NCBI GenBank assembly: GCA_947498445.1
Contig: CANMLK010000003.1
Coordinates: 1-50,368, forward strand
Length of the DNA stretch: 50,368 bases
Source of the DNA: Beijerinckiaceae bacterium
GTDB lineage: Bacteria > Pseudomonadota > Alphaproteobacteria > Rhizobiales > Beijerinckiaceae
Direction of reading: 5' to 3'
In this document: piece after piece, positions 41,382 through 50,261 of the stretch
Layout: every line of letters starts with the position of its first letter
Numbering within the stretch: the first letter of the stretch is position 1
Notes under the pieces: model-generated
The model's database searches: none
What the model was told of the DNA's origin: nothing
What the model saw: the letters and a program-made list of their open reading frames with translations, nothing else
Program-made: the position numbers and the translations under genes

Positions 41382-42905
41382 ATGAGCGACGACGAAGAAT
41401 TTCAGGGTGGACGCGTTTTCTTTTCAAACGTGCGGCGCAGCCTCGAGGAAGAAGACGAAATCCGTCTCGTCAGCGTCGGCGTCGACATCGGCTCGTCGAC
41501 ATCGCATCTCGTGTTCTCACGCCTGCTGCTTGAGCGTCTCGACAATCGCTATATCGTTACGGAACGTGAAGTGTTTCACGAATCCGACGTGCTGCTGACG
41601 CCCTACGCCGACGACATGACTATCGACGCCAAGAAGCTTGGCGCGTTCATCGACCTTCAATATGAGGCCGCGGGCGTTGATCCCTCTGCGATCGACACTG
41701 GAGCGCTGATTCTCACGGGCGTCGCCGTGCGCCGCGCCAACGCGCGCTCGATTGGCGAACTCTTCGCCGCGCAGGCGGGCAAGTTCGTGTCCGTTTCGGC
41801 CGGTGACGGCCTTGAGACGACGCTAGCCGCCTTTGGCTCGGGCGCCGCAGCCCGCTCCATTCGCGACAACAAGCGCGTGATGAATATCGACATCGGCGGC
41901 GGCACATCGAAGATCGCGGTCTGCGAAGCGGGCGAAGTCATCGACATGACTGCCGTGGACGTGGGCGCGCGAATCGTTTCGTTCGACGCCGACGGCACCG
42001 TGACGCGCGTTGAGGAAGCGGGCCGTCGCTTCGCCAAGGAAGTTGGCTTTGAACTCGTGCTCGGCGGCAAGATCAGCGAAGACCAGCGCACCGCGATGGT
42101 CGAGTGCATGGCTGATCGATTGTTCGAGGCCATGACGCAGTCGGCGCTGAAGCCCGAAACCGCCAGCCTGCTCCGCCTCAATCCGTTGAAGAACGACCGC
42201 AAGCCTGAAGTCATTCAATTCTCGGGCGGCGTGTCGGAATACGTCTACTCCCTGCAATCAAAGGGCTTTGGCGATCTTGGTCCGCGGCTCGCGAAGGCCA
42301 TGCTGAAGCGCGTGCAGGAATGGGGCGTCACGCTCGAACAGCCCGACCAGAGCATCCGGGCCACCGTTGTCGGCGCCTCGCAATACACCGTGCAGGTCAG
42401 CGGCTCGACCATTTTCGTGGCGCCGATGGAAACATTGCCGCTGCGCAATATGCCTGTCGTCGTGCCGGATTTGCCATTGGGCAACGAAGAGCTAGACCAG
42501 AACGCCATCGCTGACGCGGTGCGGCAGGCGCTGCGCCGGCTGGATTTGCACGAAGGCGAGCAGGCGGTTGCACTCTGCTATCGCTGGGAAGGCTCAGCCA
42601 TGTTCCGGCGGCTCGACGACTTCTGCAAGGGTGTGCATGCGGGTCTGTCGAAGCAGATGGAAAATGGCCATCCGCTTGTTCTCGTCGGCGACGGGGACAT
42701 TGGCGGCCTGATCGGCATTCACGTTCGCGAGGAAGCAAAGTTCTCGAACGCGGTGGTGTCAATCGACGGCATCGAACTCAAGGAGTTTGATTTCATCGAC
42801 ATTGGCGCGCTGCTTGAGACCTCCGGCGCCGTGCCTGTCGTGATCAAGTCGCTCGTCTTCCCAACCACCTCGGCCCTCGGTAAGGTCGAAGCGACGGTCA
42901 CGTAA
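41382..42905 (+). CDS. EutA-like ASKHA ATPase (without His-rich ends)
   Basis: A 507-residue paralogue of the ATPase at 36519-38285. ASKHA motifs are VSVGVDIGSSTSHLVFSR (about 30-47), VMNIDIGGGTSKIAVCEAG and VIQFSGGVSEYVY. The region FEAMTQSALKPETASLLRLNPL and the end VVSIDGIELKEFDFIDIGALLETSGAVPVVIKSLVF match EutA proteins. The His-rich head and tail of the paralogue are absent. AAGGA lies about 10 bases before the start. It is downstream of the bicupin and its terminator. No ethanolamine ammonia-lyase is in the window. It probably forms a functional pair with the cupin upstream. Confidence 0.85.
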   Translation: MSDDEEFQGGRVFFSNVRRSLEEEDEIRLVSVGVDIGSSTSHLVFSRLLLERLDNRYIVTEREVFHESDVLLTPYADDMTIDAKKLGAFIDLQYEAAGVDPSAIDTGALILTGVAVRRANARSIGELFAAQAGKFVSVSAGDGLETTLAAFGSGAAARSIRDNKRVMNIDIGGGTSKIAVCEAGEVIDMTAVDVGARIVSFDADGTVTRVEEAGRRFAKEVGFELVLGGKISEDQRTAMVECMADRLFEAMTQSALKPETASLLRLNPLKNDRKPEVIQFSGGVSEYVYSLQSKGFGDLGPRLAKAMLKRVQEWGVTLEQPDQSIRATVVGASQYTVQVSGSTIFVAPMETLPLRNMPVVVPDLPLGNEELDQNAIADAVRQALRRLDLHEGEQAVALCYRWEGSAMFRRLDDFCKGVHAGLSKQMENGHPLVLVGDGDIGGLIGIHVREEAKFSNAVVSIDGIELKEFDFIDIGALLETSGAVPVVIKSLVFPTTSALGKVEATVT

Positions 42906-42916
42906 CGGGGACGTGC

Positions 42917-43885
42917 ATGGGACTTGACGATCACGAGCGGCATCTTCCTGCACTGTTTGCGCCGATTGAGCCGTTCGCGTCCGGCTATCTCGACGTCGGC
43001 GATCATCACCGCATCTGGTGGGAGACCGCGGGCAACCCGGAAGGGAAGCCCGCGTTATTCCTGCACGGTGGACCAGGCGGCGGCTTTCATGCCGACCATC
43101 GCCGACTGTTCGATCCCGACCATTACATGATCGTCCTGTTCGACCAGCGGGGCTGTGGGCGTTCGTTGCCGCACGGCGAGCTGCAGGCGAACACGACGCA
43201 GCATCTTGTCCACGACATAGAGCTTTTGCGCGAAAGGCTCGGGATCAAAAGCTGGCTCCTGCTGGGTGGATCGTGGGGCGCGACGTTGGCGCTCGCTTAC
43301 GCGCAGGCGCATGTGCAACACGTTACGGGTCTGATCCTGCGCGGCGTCTTCACGGGGCGCCAGTGCGAGGTCGACTGGCTCTATAAGTTCGGCGCCTCGC
43401 AAATCTTCCCGGACGCCTGGGCGCGCTTCATCGCGCCTGTAGCTCCACACGAACGAGATGATCTTGTGGGCGCGTATTATCGGCGGCTGACTGGCGCGGA
43501 CATCGCGCTGCGCATGGACGTGGCGCGCACATGGTGCGCATGGGAGGCCAAACTGCTGACTCTGCGCACACGCGCTCCCGCCACCGGGTCAGCAAGCCCG
43601 GGCGAAATTGCGCTCGCGCGACTGGAAACGCATTACTTCGTCAATTACTCGTTCCTTGATGAAGGCCAGATCATCGCCAACATGCACAAGCTTGCGGGGA
43701 CGCCTGGCATCATCGTGCAGGGTCGCTACGACATGGTGACGCCCGTGCGCAGCGCATTCGATCTGTCCCTCGCATGGCCGGACGGCGATCTGCGCATCAT
43801 CCCGTCAGCAGGGCATGCGACGAGCGAACCGGGCATCCTCGCCGCGCTCATTTCAGCAACCAACGACATGCGAACGCTGGGCTGA
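42917..43885 (+). CDS. pip: Prolyl aminopeptidase
   Basis: A cytosolic alpha/beta hydrolase (S33) that removes N-terminal proline from peptides. The oxyanion motif HGGPGGG (residues 50-56), FDQRGCGRS and the nucleophile motif GGSWGAT (Ser119) are diagnostic. The catalytic Asp is in QGRYDMVTP and the His in PSAGHA. Length 322 is normal. It starts 11 bases after the EutA-like gene on the same strand, so it is likely co-transcribed, though no functional link is evident. Confidence 0.94.
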   Translation: MGLDDHERHLPALFAPIEPFASGYLDVGDHHRIWWETAGNPEGKPALFLHGGPGGGFHADHRRLFDPDHYMIVLFDQRGCGRSLPHGELQANTTQHLVHDIELLRERLGIKSWLLLGGSWGATLALAYAQAHVQHVTGLILRGVFTGRQCEVDWLYKFGASQIFPDAWARFIAPVAPHERDDLVGAYYRRLTGADIALRMDVARTWCAWEAKLLTLRTRAPATGSASPGEIALARLETHYFVNYSFLDEGQIIANMHKLAGTPGIIVQGRYDMVTPVRSAFDLSLAWPDGDLRIIPSAGHATSEPGILAALISATNDMRTLG

Positions 43886-43892
43886 TCGGCCG

Positions 43893-45134
43893 TCAGTTCA
43901 CGAGCTTGTCGCGCGCTGCAAGTTCCGGGAACAGCTTAGCCCATGCGGCGGCAAAAAATATCGTACAGAGCCCGCCGATGACGATAGCGTTGCCGACGCC
44001 GAACAACGCCGCGCTCAATCCGGCGCGGAACTCACCAAGGTCCGCTGAACCTGACACAAAGATCGAACTTACCGCGGCGACCCGCCCGCGCATCTCGTCA
44101 GGCGTTTCGATCTGCACCATGGTGTGACGGATAACGACGCTCACCTGATCGGCGGCGCCCATGATAATCAGGCACGCCGACGACACCAGGAACCAGGGCG
44201 AGAAGCCAACGACGACCGCTGCGAGACCATAGATTCCAACGGCGATCAGCATCTTGCGGCCGGCCCTGCTCTCCACCGGCATGCGCGCGATCAGAAAGCC
44301 CATGAGCACCGCGCCAATGGCCGGGCACGAACGAAGAAAGCCAAGGCCGGCAGGGCCAACTTCAAGCACATCCTTGGCGACAATGGGCAGCAGCGCCGTG
44401 ACGCCGCCAAACAGGACCGCGACAAGATCAAGCGCGATGGCGCCGAAAATAACCTGCCGGGACCACATGAATCGCAGCCCCGCGCTCAACGTCGCCCAGG
44501 AGATCGGGCCGCGCCCGGCCTTGGACGGATCAAGAGGCGTGCGCAACACGCAGGCGCACAAGACGCACAGCACGAACGCGCCACTCGCCGCGTAGAAAAT
44601 GGCCGTGGGCCCGAAAAAGTAAAGGATACCGCCAATCGCAGGGCCAGACACAACGGCAAACTGCCAGACCGAGGAATACCAGGTGATGGCGTTGGCGAAA
44701 TGCTCTTTGGGAACGAGGTTTGGCGTGATCGCCTGTGAGGCGGGATTGCCGAATGCGCGTCCCAAACCAATCACTGCGACGGCAAGATAAATGAGCCACA
44801 GCGGGGGCGAGCCAGCGACGATGGCCGCTGTCAGCCCCATCATCGCGACAGCGCAGACGCTGAAGGAAATGACGACCACGTTCCGGCGGTTGTATGTGTC
44901 GGCGACGTGTCCGGTTATGAGCGCGAAGGCGAGGGAGGGCAGAAAGGTCGCAAGACCCGCGAGGCCCAGCGCAATGGCGCTGCCCGTCACCTCATAGAGA
45001 TACCAACCGATTGCAACCGCGCGCATCTGAAGCGCAACGCCCGACAGGTACCGGTAAGCGATCCAATAACGGAAGTCCCTGAACGCGAAGGCGGAATATG
45101 CGCCTCTTGCAACCGATTTATCTTCAACCGTCAT
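43893..45134 (-). CDS. MFS transporter (EntS/MFS_3-like)
   Basis: A 413-residue inner-membrane protein with about twelve helices. It begins RGAYSAFAFRDFRYWIAYRYLSGVALQMRAVAIGWYLYEVTGSA, typical of the MFS_3 exporters related to enterobactin exporter EntS. The loop 2-3 motif is GHVADTYNRRNVVVIS, and FGNPASQAITPNLVPKEHFANAITW is another family mark. The start at 45134 (MTVEDK) follows GGAA. Its substrate is unknown. It lies downstream of an ABC permease gene on the same strand, and its stop is 8 bases from the convergent pip. Confidence 0.88.
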   Translation of the reverse strand: MTVEDKSVARGAYSAFAFRDFRYWIAYRYLSGVALQMRAVAIGWYLYEVTGSAIALGLAGLATFLPSLAFALITGHVADTYNRRNVVVISFSVCAVAMMGLTAAIVAGSPPLWLIYLAVAVIGLGRAFGNPASQAITPNLVPKEHFANAITWYSSVWQFAVVSGPAIGGILYFFGPTAIFYAASGAFVLCVLCACVLRTPLDPSKAGRGPISWATLSAGLRFMWSRQVIFGAIALDLVAVLFGGVTALLPIVAKDVLEVGPAGLGFLRSCPAIGAVLMGFLIARMPVESRAGRKMLIAVGIYGLAAVVVGFSPWFLVSSACLIIMGAADQVSVVIRHTMVQIETPDEMRGRVAAVSSIFVSGSADLGEFRAGLSAALFGVGNAIVIGGLCTIFFAAAWAKLFPELAARDKLVN

Positions 45135-45175
45135 CAGTTCCGACGCGCCTCTCCGGTTTTCTGCACAGGTCTGGC

Positions 45176-46018
45176 TTAGCGCGCCTGCTTCCACGGCACA
45201 AGGAAGCGTTCAACCTCGTTCAGAATCAACGAAAAAAGCACGCCAAGCGCGGCGATGACGATGAGGCCGACGTACATTGTTTCCACGGAGAGAATCTCCC
45301 ACGCGTTCCACATCATAAACCCGAGGCCGGACTTGGCGCCGATCATCTCGGCGAGCGCGATGAGGATGAGGCCCATGCCGACGCCCAGTTTCACGCCCGT
45401 CATGATGAGCGGCATGGCGCCTGGCAGCGCGATCGTCATGAAAGTCTGCAGCCGGCTTGCGCCGAAATTGCGCGCCACGTCGAAGTGGATTTTCGGAATT
45501 TCGAGAACGCCCGCCATCGTGTTGATGAGGATGGGGAAGAACAGGCCAATGGCCACCATGACGATTTTGGAGGCCTCCCCAAGACCGAAGATCAGAAGGA
45601 TCAGCGGCAGGATCGCGCTTTTTGGAATGGGATACGTCGCTGCGACAAGAGGCTCCATGATGGAGCGCAGCGTGCGGCTCAAGCCCATGCTGATCCCCAA
45701 AATCAGCGCCGGTGCGCCGCCGAAGATGAAGCCCCAGAACAGGCGATAAAGGCTTGCGACAAGATGCGTCCAGAGCTGGCCATTCTGGATCAGCACCATC
45801 ATCTCGGCGAAAATTTTCGAGGGCGCCGGAAAGAAGCGCACATCGATCCAGCCGAAGTACGCCGCGATCTCCCACAGCAACAACAGCGCCAGCGGCGAGG
45901 CGACATTCATCAGTCGATCAAAATTACTGCGACTGATTGCGAAGCGCGGACCAAGCGAGCGAGCCGCAAAGGCGCGCGTCGAGGCCTTGTCGGAAGCCTT
46001 GTCAATCAAATCGGTCAT
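45176..46018 (-). CDS. ABC transporter permease (SsuC/TauC/nitrate-type)
   Basis: A 280-residue permease with about six helices and the EAA-type loop AGVLEIPKIHFDVARNFGASRLQTFMTIALPGAMPLIMTG, followed by GLILIALAEMIGAKSGLGFMMWNA, typical of the sulfonate/taurine/nitrate importer family. The start overlaps the stop of the ATPase gene by 4 bases (ATGA), so they are coupled. No solute-binding protein lies in this operon. Confidence 0.93.
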   Translation of the reverse strand: MTDLIDKASDKASTRAFAARSLGPRFAISRSNFDRLMNVASPLALLLLWEIAAYFGWIDVRFFPAPSKIFAEMMVLIQNGQLWTHLVASLYRLFWGFIFGGAPALILGISMGLSRTLRSIMEPLVAATYPIPKSAILPLILLIFGLGEASKIVMVAIGLFFPILINTMAGVLEIPKIHFDVARNFGASRLQTFMTIALPGAMPLIMTGVKLGVGMGLILIALAEMIGAKSGLGFMMWNAWEILSVETMYVGLIVIAALGVLFSLILNEVERFLVPWKQAR

Positions 46019-46857
46019 TGAGCGCTCGCCTCATCCTGCGCGCGGGCGCGATGCACCTCATCCCGCAAATAGCCCCAGATGTTGAACACGAACTCGCCGT
46101 ACGCAGGACGCGCGCGCAATTCGAGAACCTGACGCGGCCGCTCGAAGGGAACAATGAGATCGGCCTTGGCGCGGCCGGGATGCGCGGTCATCACGAGAAT
46201 CCGGTCGCCGAGCGTCACGGCTTCATCGACGCTGTGCGTGATGAAGAGAACAGTCTTGCGCGTCTCCTCCCAGATTTTGAGCAATTCCTCCTGCAGGAGA
46301 ACCTTGTTTTGCTCGTCGAGGGCAGAGAACGGTTCGTCCATCAGCAGGACGTCTGGATCGTTAGCGAACGCGCGGGCAATGGACACGCGTTGACGCATAC
46401 CGCCGGACAATTGATGGGGGTAGAGATCGGTAAAGCGTGAGAGGCCCGTACGATTGAGATAATGGCCGACGCGGTCCTTGATCTGCGCCTTCGGCAGCCG
46501 ACGCATGGTCAGACCATAGGCTGCGTTGTCCCATACGGTCATCCACGGAAACAAGGAGTCGCCCTGGAAAATCATGGAGTTTGAAGGCCGCCCATCGGCA
46601 GAAGCACCGATCTCGATGGTTCCTTCAGTGTGGGTTTCAAGCCCCGCAAGAATGCGCAGCAGCGTGGTCTTGCCGCAGCCCGAGGGGCCGACGATCATAA
46701 AGAAGCATCCGGTCGGGATGTCGAGGGTGAGCGAGTCCAACGCGACAAAAGGGCCGCGCTTCGTCTCGAAAATCTTCCGCACGCCGCGCAGCTTGATCTT
46801 CACTTCGGGCGCCGCAGCGTTCGCCGTCGCGTCCGTCGCGGGAGGATTGAGAATCAT
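46015..46857 (-). CDS. ABC transporter ATPase (SsuB/TauB/nitrate-type)
   Basis: A 280-residue nucleotide-binding subunit. Walker A is GPSGCGKTT, the signature is QLSGGMRQRVSIARAF and Walker B is VLLMDEPFSALDE, with the H-loop in FITHSVDEAV. The wording is characteristic of sulfonate, taurine and nitrate importers. The start at 46857 (MILNPPATD) follows GGAAGGG; upstream codons to 46944 have no ribosome site. The substrate depends on the missing binding protein. Confidence 0.93.
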   Translation of the reverse strand: MILNPPATDATANAAAPEVKIKLRGVRKIFETKRGPFVALDSLTLDIPTGCFFMIVGPSGCGKTTLLRILAGLETHTEGTIEIGASADGRPSNSMIFQGDSLFPWMTVWDNAAYGLTMRRLPKAQIKDRVGHYLNRTGLSRFTDLYPHQLSGGMRQRVSIARAFANDPDVLLMDEPFSALDEQNKVLLQEELLKIWEETRKTVLFITHSVDEAVTLGDRILVMTAHPGRAKADLIVPFERPRQVLELRARPAYGEFVFNIWGYLRDEVHRARAQDEASAQ

Positions 46858-46971
46858 GCAAGCCCTTCCGTCGCGCTTCCTCGAGGGGGCCGTGGTCCGG
46901 CCGCTAGTTGTTGAATCCTTCGCGCGGAAAGCGACAGAAATCAAGCTGCAGGACGATGCGGCGGCAAAAGC

Positions 46972-47955
46972 CTATTCGGCTTCAACCTCGGAGGGATCGA
47001 AGTCGCGCTTCACGCCGCAAAATTCGCATGTCACCCCGATGCGCCCGTCCTCGCCCACCATGTCGCGGCGTTCCTGTTGCGTGAATCCCCGCAACATTGT
47101 CTGGATGCTGTCACGCGAGCAGCGACAGGCATGGCGCAGCGCGCTGTGCTCAAACACGGTCACGCCGCGCTCGTGGAACAGACGATAAAGCAGCCGGTCG
47201 CTGGACAGATTGGGATCGACCAGTTCGTGATCTTCAACCGTGGCGGCCAGAGCGCGCGCTTCGGTCCAGGCGTCGTCCTCACGAAAGGCGTCTTGCGCCA
47301 CGCCTTCAGGCGCGTCGCCGGGCGGCAGATCGTTCATGCGGCGGCGCTGCGGCGAGTCCGGCAAAAATTGCAAGATCAGGCCACCGGCGCGCCAGCGACC
47401 AGAGACGCCGAAGATTTCCGCCACTGCGAGGCGCACAAGCGTCGGGATCTGCTCGGACCGCAGGAAATATTCGTGCGCAGCCGCTTCCAGCCCCTGCCCT
47501 TCCAGCCCAACAAGGCCCTGATAGCGCGACATGTCCGCGCCCTGATCGATGGTGAACGCCAGATGCCCCTTGCCAAGCAACGCGGACGGGCCGGCCTCGC
47601 CTGCGGCGCGCGCAGCCTCGAGGCGATCCGCGTCAAAGCGGGCGAAGGCGCGCAGGCGGTCTGGCGCGTCAAAATCAACGACAAGCATGTCGATAACGCC
47701 ATCGCTGCGCGTTTGCAGCTGAAAACGCCCTTCAAATTTCAGCGCCGTGCCGAGCAGCGCGGTGAGCGCCGCCGCTTCGCCAAGGGCCCGGGCGACTTCG
47801 TCGGGGTAACCGTGATTGGCGAGCAGCGTGTCGAGTTCAGGCCCCAGCCGCACGAGGCGTCCGCGCACGTCAAGCGGGGTCACGGCAAAGGGAATGACAA
47901 CGTCGTCAGGGCTCGCGTCGGACACTAAACGCGAAGCGGGCGCAGGGCCGCTCAT
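46972..47955 (-). CDS. hslO: Redox-regulated chaperone Hsp33
   Basis: A 327-residue holdase switched on by oxidation. The N-terminal domain has VIPFAVTPLDVRGRLVRLG and EAAALTALLGTALKFEGRFQLQ; the C-terminal zinc centre has CRCS and CEFC, the four cysteines that form the redox switch. The start overlaps the argF stop (TGATG), so it is the third gene of argD-argF-hslO, an arrangement common in Hyphomicrobiales. Confidence 0.95.
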   Translation of the reverse strand: MSGPAPASRLVSDASPDDVVIPFAVTPLDVRGRLVRLGPELDTLLANHGYPDEVARALGEAAALTALLGTALKFEGRFQLQTRSDGVIDMLVVDFDAPDRLRAFARFDADRLEAARAAGEAGPSALLGKGHLAFTIDQGADMSRYQGLVGLEGQGLEAAAHEYFLRSEQIPTLVRLAVAEIFGVSGRWRAGGLILQFLPDSPQRRRMNDLPPGDAPEGVAQDAFREDDAWTEARALAATVEDHELVDPNLSSDRLLYRLFHERGVTVFEHSALRHACRCSRDSIQTMLRGFTQQERRDMVGEDGRIGVTCEFCGVKRDFDPSEVEAE

Positions 47956-48902
47956 CAGGCTTCAATCCCCTCGGCGCCCAGCGCCCAGAGCATCACGCCC
48001 TTCTGCGCGTGCAAACGGTTCTCGGCTTCGTCGAATACGACGGAGTTGGGACCATCCATGATCTCGTCAGTCACTTCCTCGCCGCGATGAGCCGGCAGGC
48101 AATGCATGAACAACGCATCCTTTAGAGCGACGCCCATCAGCTTGGCGTTCACCTGGAAGGGTGACAGCAAGTTATGCCTGCGGCGCGCCTCTTCCTCATC
48201 TCCCATGGAGACCCAGCAATCAGTGACGACGCAATCGGCGCCTGCTGCGGCCTCGAAAGGATCGTTGGTCAGCGTCAGGCGAACGTTATTCGCCTTGGCC
48301 CAGTCGATCAACGATTTGCCGGGCGCAAGTTCGGCGGGCGTGGCCACGCGAATGGAAAAATCGAAACGCTGCGCAGCATGCACCCAGCTGGCCAGGACAT
48401 TGTTGGAGTCCCCGGTCCAGGCGATCGTGCGGCCCTTGATGGGACCACGGTGTTCCTCGAACGTCATCACGTCAGCCATGATCTGGCACGGATGCGTGAG
48501 CTTGGTCAGGCCGTTGATAACCGGCACACTGGCGGATCTCGCCAGTTCGCGCAGATCTTCGTGATCGAGGATGCGGATCATGATGGCGTCCACATAGCGC
48601 GACAGAACGCGCGCCGTGTCCGCGATGGTCTCGCCGCGGCCTAGTTGCATCTCCGCGCCGGTGAGCATGATCGTCTCGCCGCCCAGCTCGCGAAAGCCGA
48701 TATCGAACGACACCCGGGTGCGCGTAGAGGGGCGGTCGAAAATCATCGCCAGCACCTTGCCCTCAAGCGGACGATAGGCGGCGCGCACGCCCTTGCGCCG
48801 CGCGTTCTTCACGTCGCGGGCAATCGTCAGGATACGGCGCAGTTCTTCTGATGACAGCTCCGGCAAATCGAGAAAATGCCTCGGAGACAGGTCATTGCTC
48901 AT
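47955..48902 (-). CDS. argF: Ornithine carbamoyltransferase
   Basis: Makes citrulline from ornithine and carbamoyl phosphate. The 315-residue protein has the carbamoyl-phosphate motif PSTRTRVSF, the HPCQ segment, [11 protein letters not shown] for ornithine binding, and the HCLPAHRG active-site Cys motif. AGGAG lies 8 bases before the start at 48902, which overlaps the end of argD by ATGA. Confidence 0.96.
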   Translation of the reverse strand: MSNDLSPRHFLDLPELSSEELRRILTIARDVKNARRKGVRAAYRPLEGKVLAMIFDRPSTRTRVSFDIGFRELGGETIMLTGAEMQLGRGETIADTARVLSRYVDAIMIRILDHEDLRELARSASVPVINGLTKLTHPCQIMADVMTFEEHRGPIKGRTIAWTGDSNNVLASWVHAAQRFDFSIRVATPAELAPGKSLIDWAKANNVRLTLTNDPFEAAAGADCVVTDCWVSMGDEEEARRRHNLLSPFQVNAKLMGVALKDALFMHCLPAHRGEEVTDEIMDGPNSVVFDEAENRLHAQKGVMLWALGAEGIEA

Positions 48903-50104
48903 GCAGACGCTCCTGACATGCGCATGCATGTCTTTTCAAGCCGCCCGATCGCCTCGTTCATCTCCGCTTCCTCAATGATGAGGGGAGGAAGGAGGCGCAC
49001 GACGTTTTCGCCGGCCGGTATCACGATCATCTTCTCGCTGCGCGCAGCGAGTGTAAAATCCGTGTTGGGCACGTTGAGACGAAGACCAAGCAGCAAGCCC
49101 TCGCCGCGAATTTCCGCGATTATGTTGGGAAACTGATCCTTCAACGCTGCAAGTTTCTGCTTGAAGACGATGCCCTTGTGAGCCACCGCATCCAGAAAGC
49201 CCGGCGCGAGGATGACGTCGAGCACGGCGCTGCCGATGCTGGTGGCCAGCGGGTTGCCGCCATAGGTGGTGCCATGCGTGCCCACGGTCATGCCCTTGCC
49301 CGCTTCCTTGGTCGCCATGAATGCGCCAAGCGGAAAGCCGCCGCCGATGCCCTTGGCGACGGCCATGATGTCGGGCGTGACGCCTGACAATTCGTGCGCG
49401 AAGAGCTTGCCCGTGCGGCCCATGCCGCTTTGCACTTCATCGAGCACAAGCAAAATGCCGCGCTCGTCGCACAGCTCCCGCAATTGACGCAGAAATCCGT
49501 GCGGCGGCACGCGCATGCCGCCTTCGCCCTGAATGGGTTCAACGAGAACGCCCGCCGTCTGCGGGCCGATGGCGGCCTTCACCGCTTCGATGTCGCCAAA
49601 GGGGACCGGGTCGAAGCCCTCGACCTTGGGGCCAAAGCCTTCGATGTATTTCGGGTTTCCGCCTGCAGCGATGGTCGCAAGGGTCCGGCCGTGGAAGGCG
49701 CCTTCCATCGTAATGAGGTGGAAGCGCTCGGGATGGCCGCTCGCTGCATGATACTTGCGCGCGGTCTTGATCGCGCCTTCGACAGCCTCTGCGCCCGAGT
49801 TTGTGAAGAACACGTAGTCGGCGAACGTCGCGTCGGTCAGGCGCTGACCAAGCGCTTCGGCTTCGGGAATCCGAAACAGGTTCGACACATGCCAGAGCTT
49901 TTCCCCCTGTCGCGTCAACGCTTCCACGAGTTTTGGATGGGAGTGTCCGAGGGCGCAAACGGCGATGCCGGCGCCAAAATCCAGATATCGCGCGCCGTCG
50001 CTGGCCTCCAGCCAGGCGCCTTCGCCACGCACGAATGCGACGTCGGCGCGGGCGTATGTAGGAAGGAGCGACGATGGGACGGCGGTGTGCTGCGGGTCGG
50101 GCAT
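48899..50104 (-). CDS. argD: Acetylornithine/succinyldiaminopimelate aminotransferase
   Basis: A class III PLP aminotransferase of arginine (and possibly lysine) synthesis, 401 residues from ATG 50104. It opens [45 protein letters not shown]. Other motifs are [47 protein letters not shown] and the PLP Lys in [18 protein letters not shown] at 50113 is an alternative start, and neither has a good ribosome site. It heads the argD-argF-hslO operon. Confidence 0.95.
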   Translation of the reverse strand: MPDPQHTAVPSSLLPTYARADVAFVRGEGAWLEASDGARYLDFGAGIAVCALGHSHPKLVEALTRQGEKLWHVSNLFRIPEAEALGQRLTDATFADYVFFTNSGAEAVEGAIKTARKYHAASGHPERFHLITMEGAFHGRTLATIAAGGNPKYIEGFGPKVEGFDPVPFGDIEAVKAAIGPQTAGVLVEPIQGEGGMRVPPHGFLRQLRELCDERGILLVLDEVQSGMGRTGKLFAHELSGVTPDIMAVAKGIGGGFPLGAFMATKEAGKGMTVGTHGTTYGGNPLATSIGSAVLDVILAPGFLDAVAHKGIVFKQKLAALKDQFPNIIAEIRGEGLLLGLRLNVPNTDFTLAARSEKMIVIPAGENVVRLLPPLIIEEAEMNEAIGRLEKTCMRMSGASA

Positions 50105-50140
50105 GGCGTTCACAATCTTGAACGGGTGGCCAAAATCAAA

Positions 50141-50162
50141 CTGCCGCCCTCAGGGGCGGCAG
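50141..50162 (-). promoter_or_regulatory. Hairpin in the argD leader
   Basis: CTGCCGCCC and GGGCGGCAG form a perfect 9-bp stem with a 4-base loop; on the reverse strand TTTGATTTT follows. It lies between the predicted promoter and argD, so it may be an attenuator. It could instead be the terminator of a lost upstream gene. Confidence 0.6.
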
Positions 50163-50174
50163 CAAAGAGTGAGT

Positions 50175-50203
50175 AATTTACTGATTTTAACACGATGGGT
50201 CAA
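50175..50203 (-). promoter_or_regulatory. Predicted sigma-70-type promoter of argD
   Basis: On the reverse strand TTGACC (50198-50203) and TAAATT (50175-50180) are spaced by 17 bases, a fair match to the -35 and -10 boxes. It is followed by the leader hairpin and argD. Confidence 0.5.
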
Positions 50204-50261
50204 ATAAAGGCCCGACTTGGGGATCACCTTGGGGCTCACCTTCCTACGTCATGCAAAGCTA

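Noticed and set aside
36519-42905. Ethanolamine utilisation locus
   Set aside because: EutA-like ATPases are present but no ammonia-lyase subunits, aldehyde dehydrogenase or shell proteins are.
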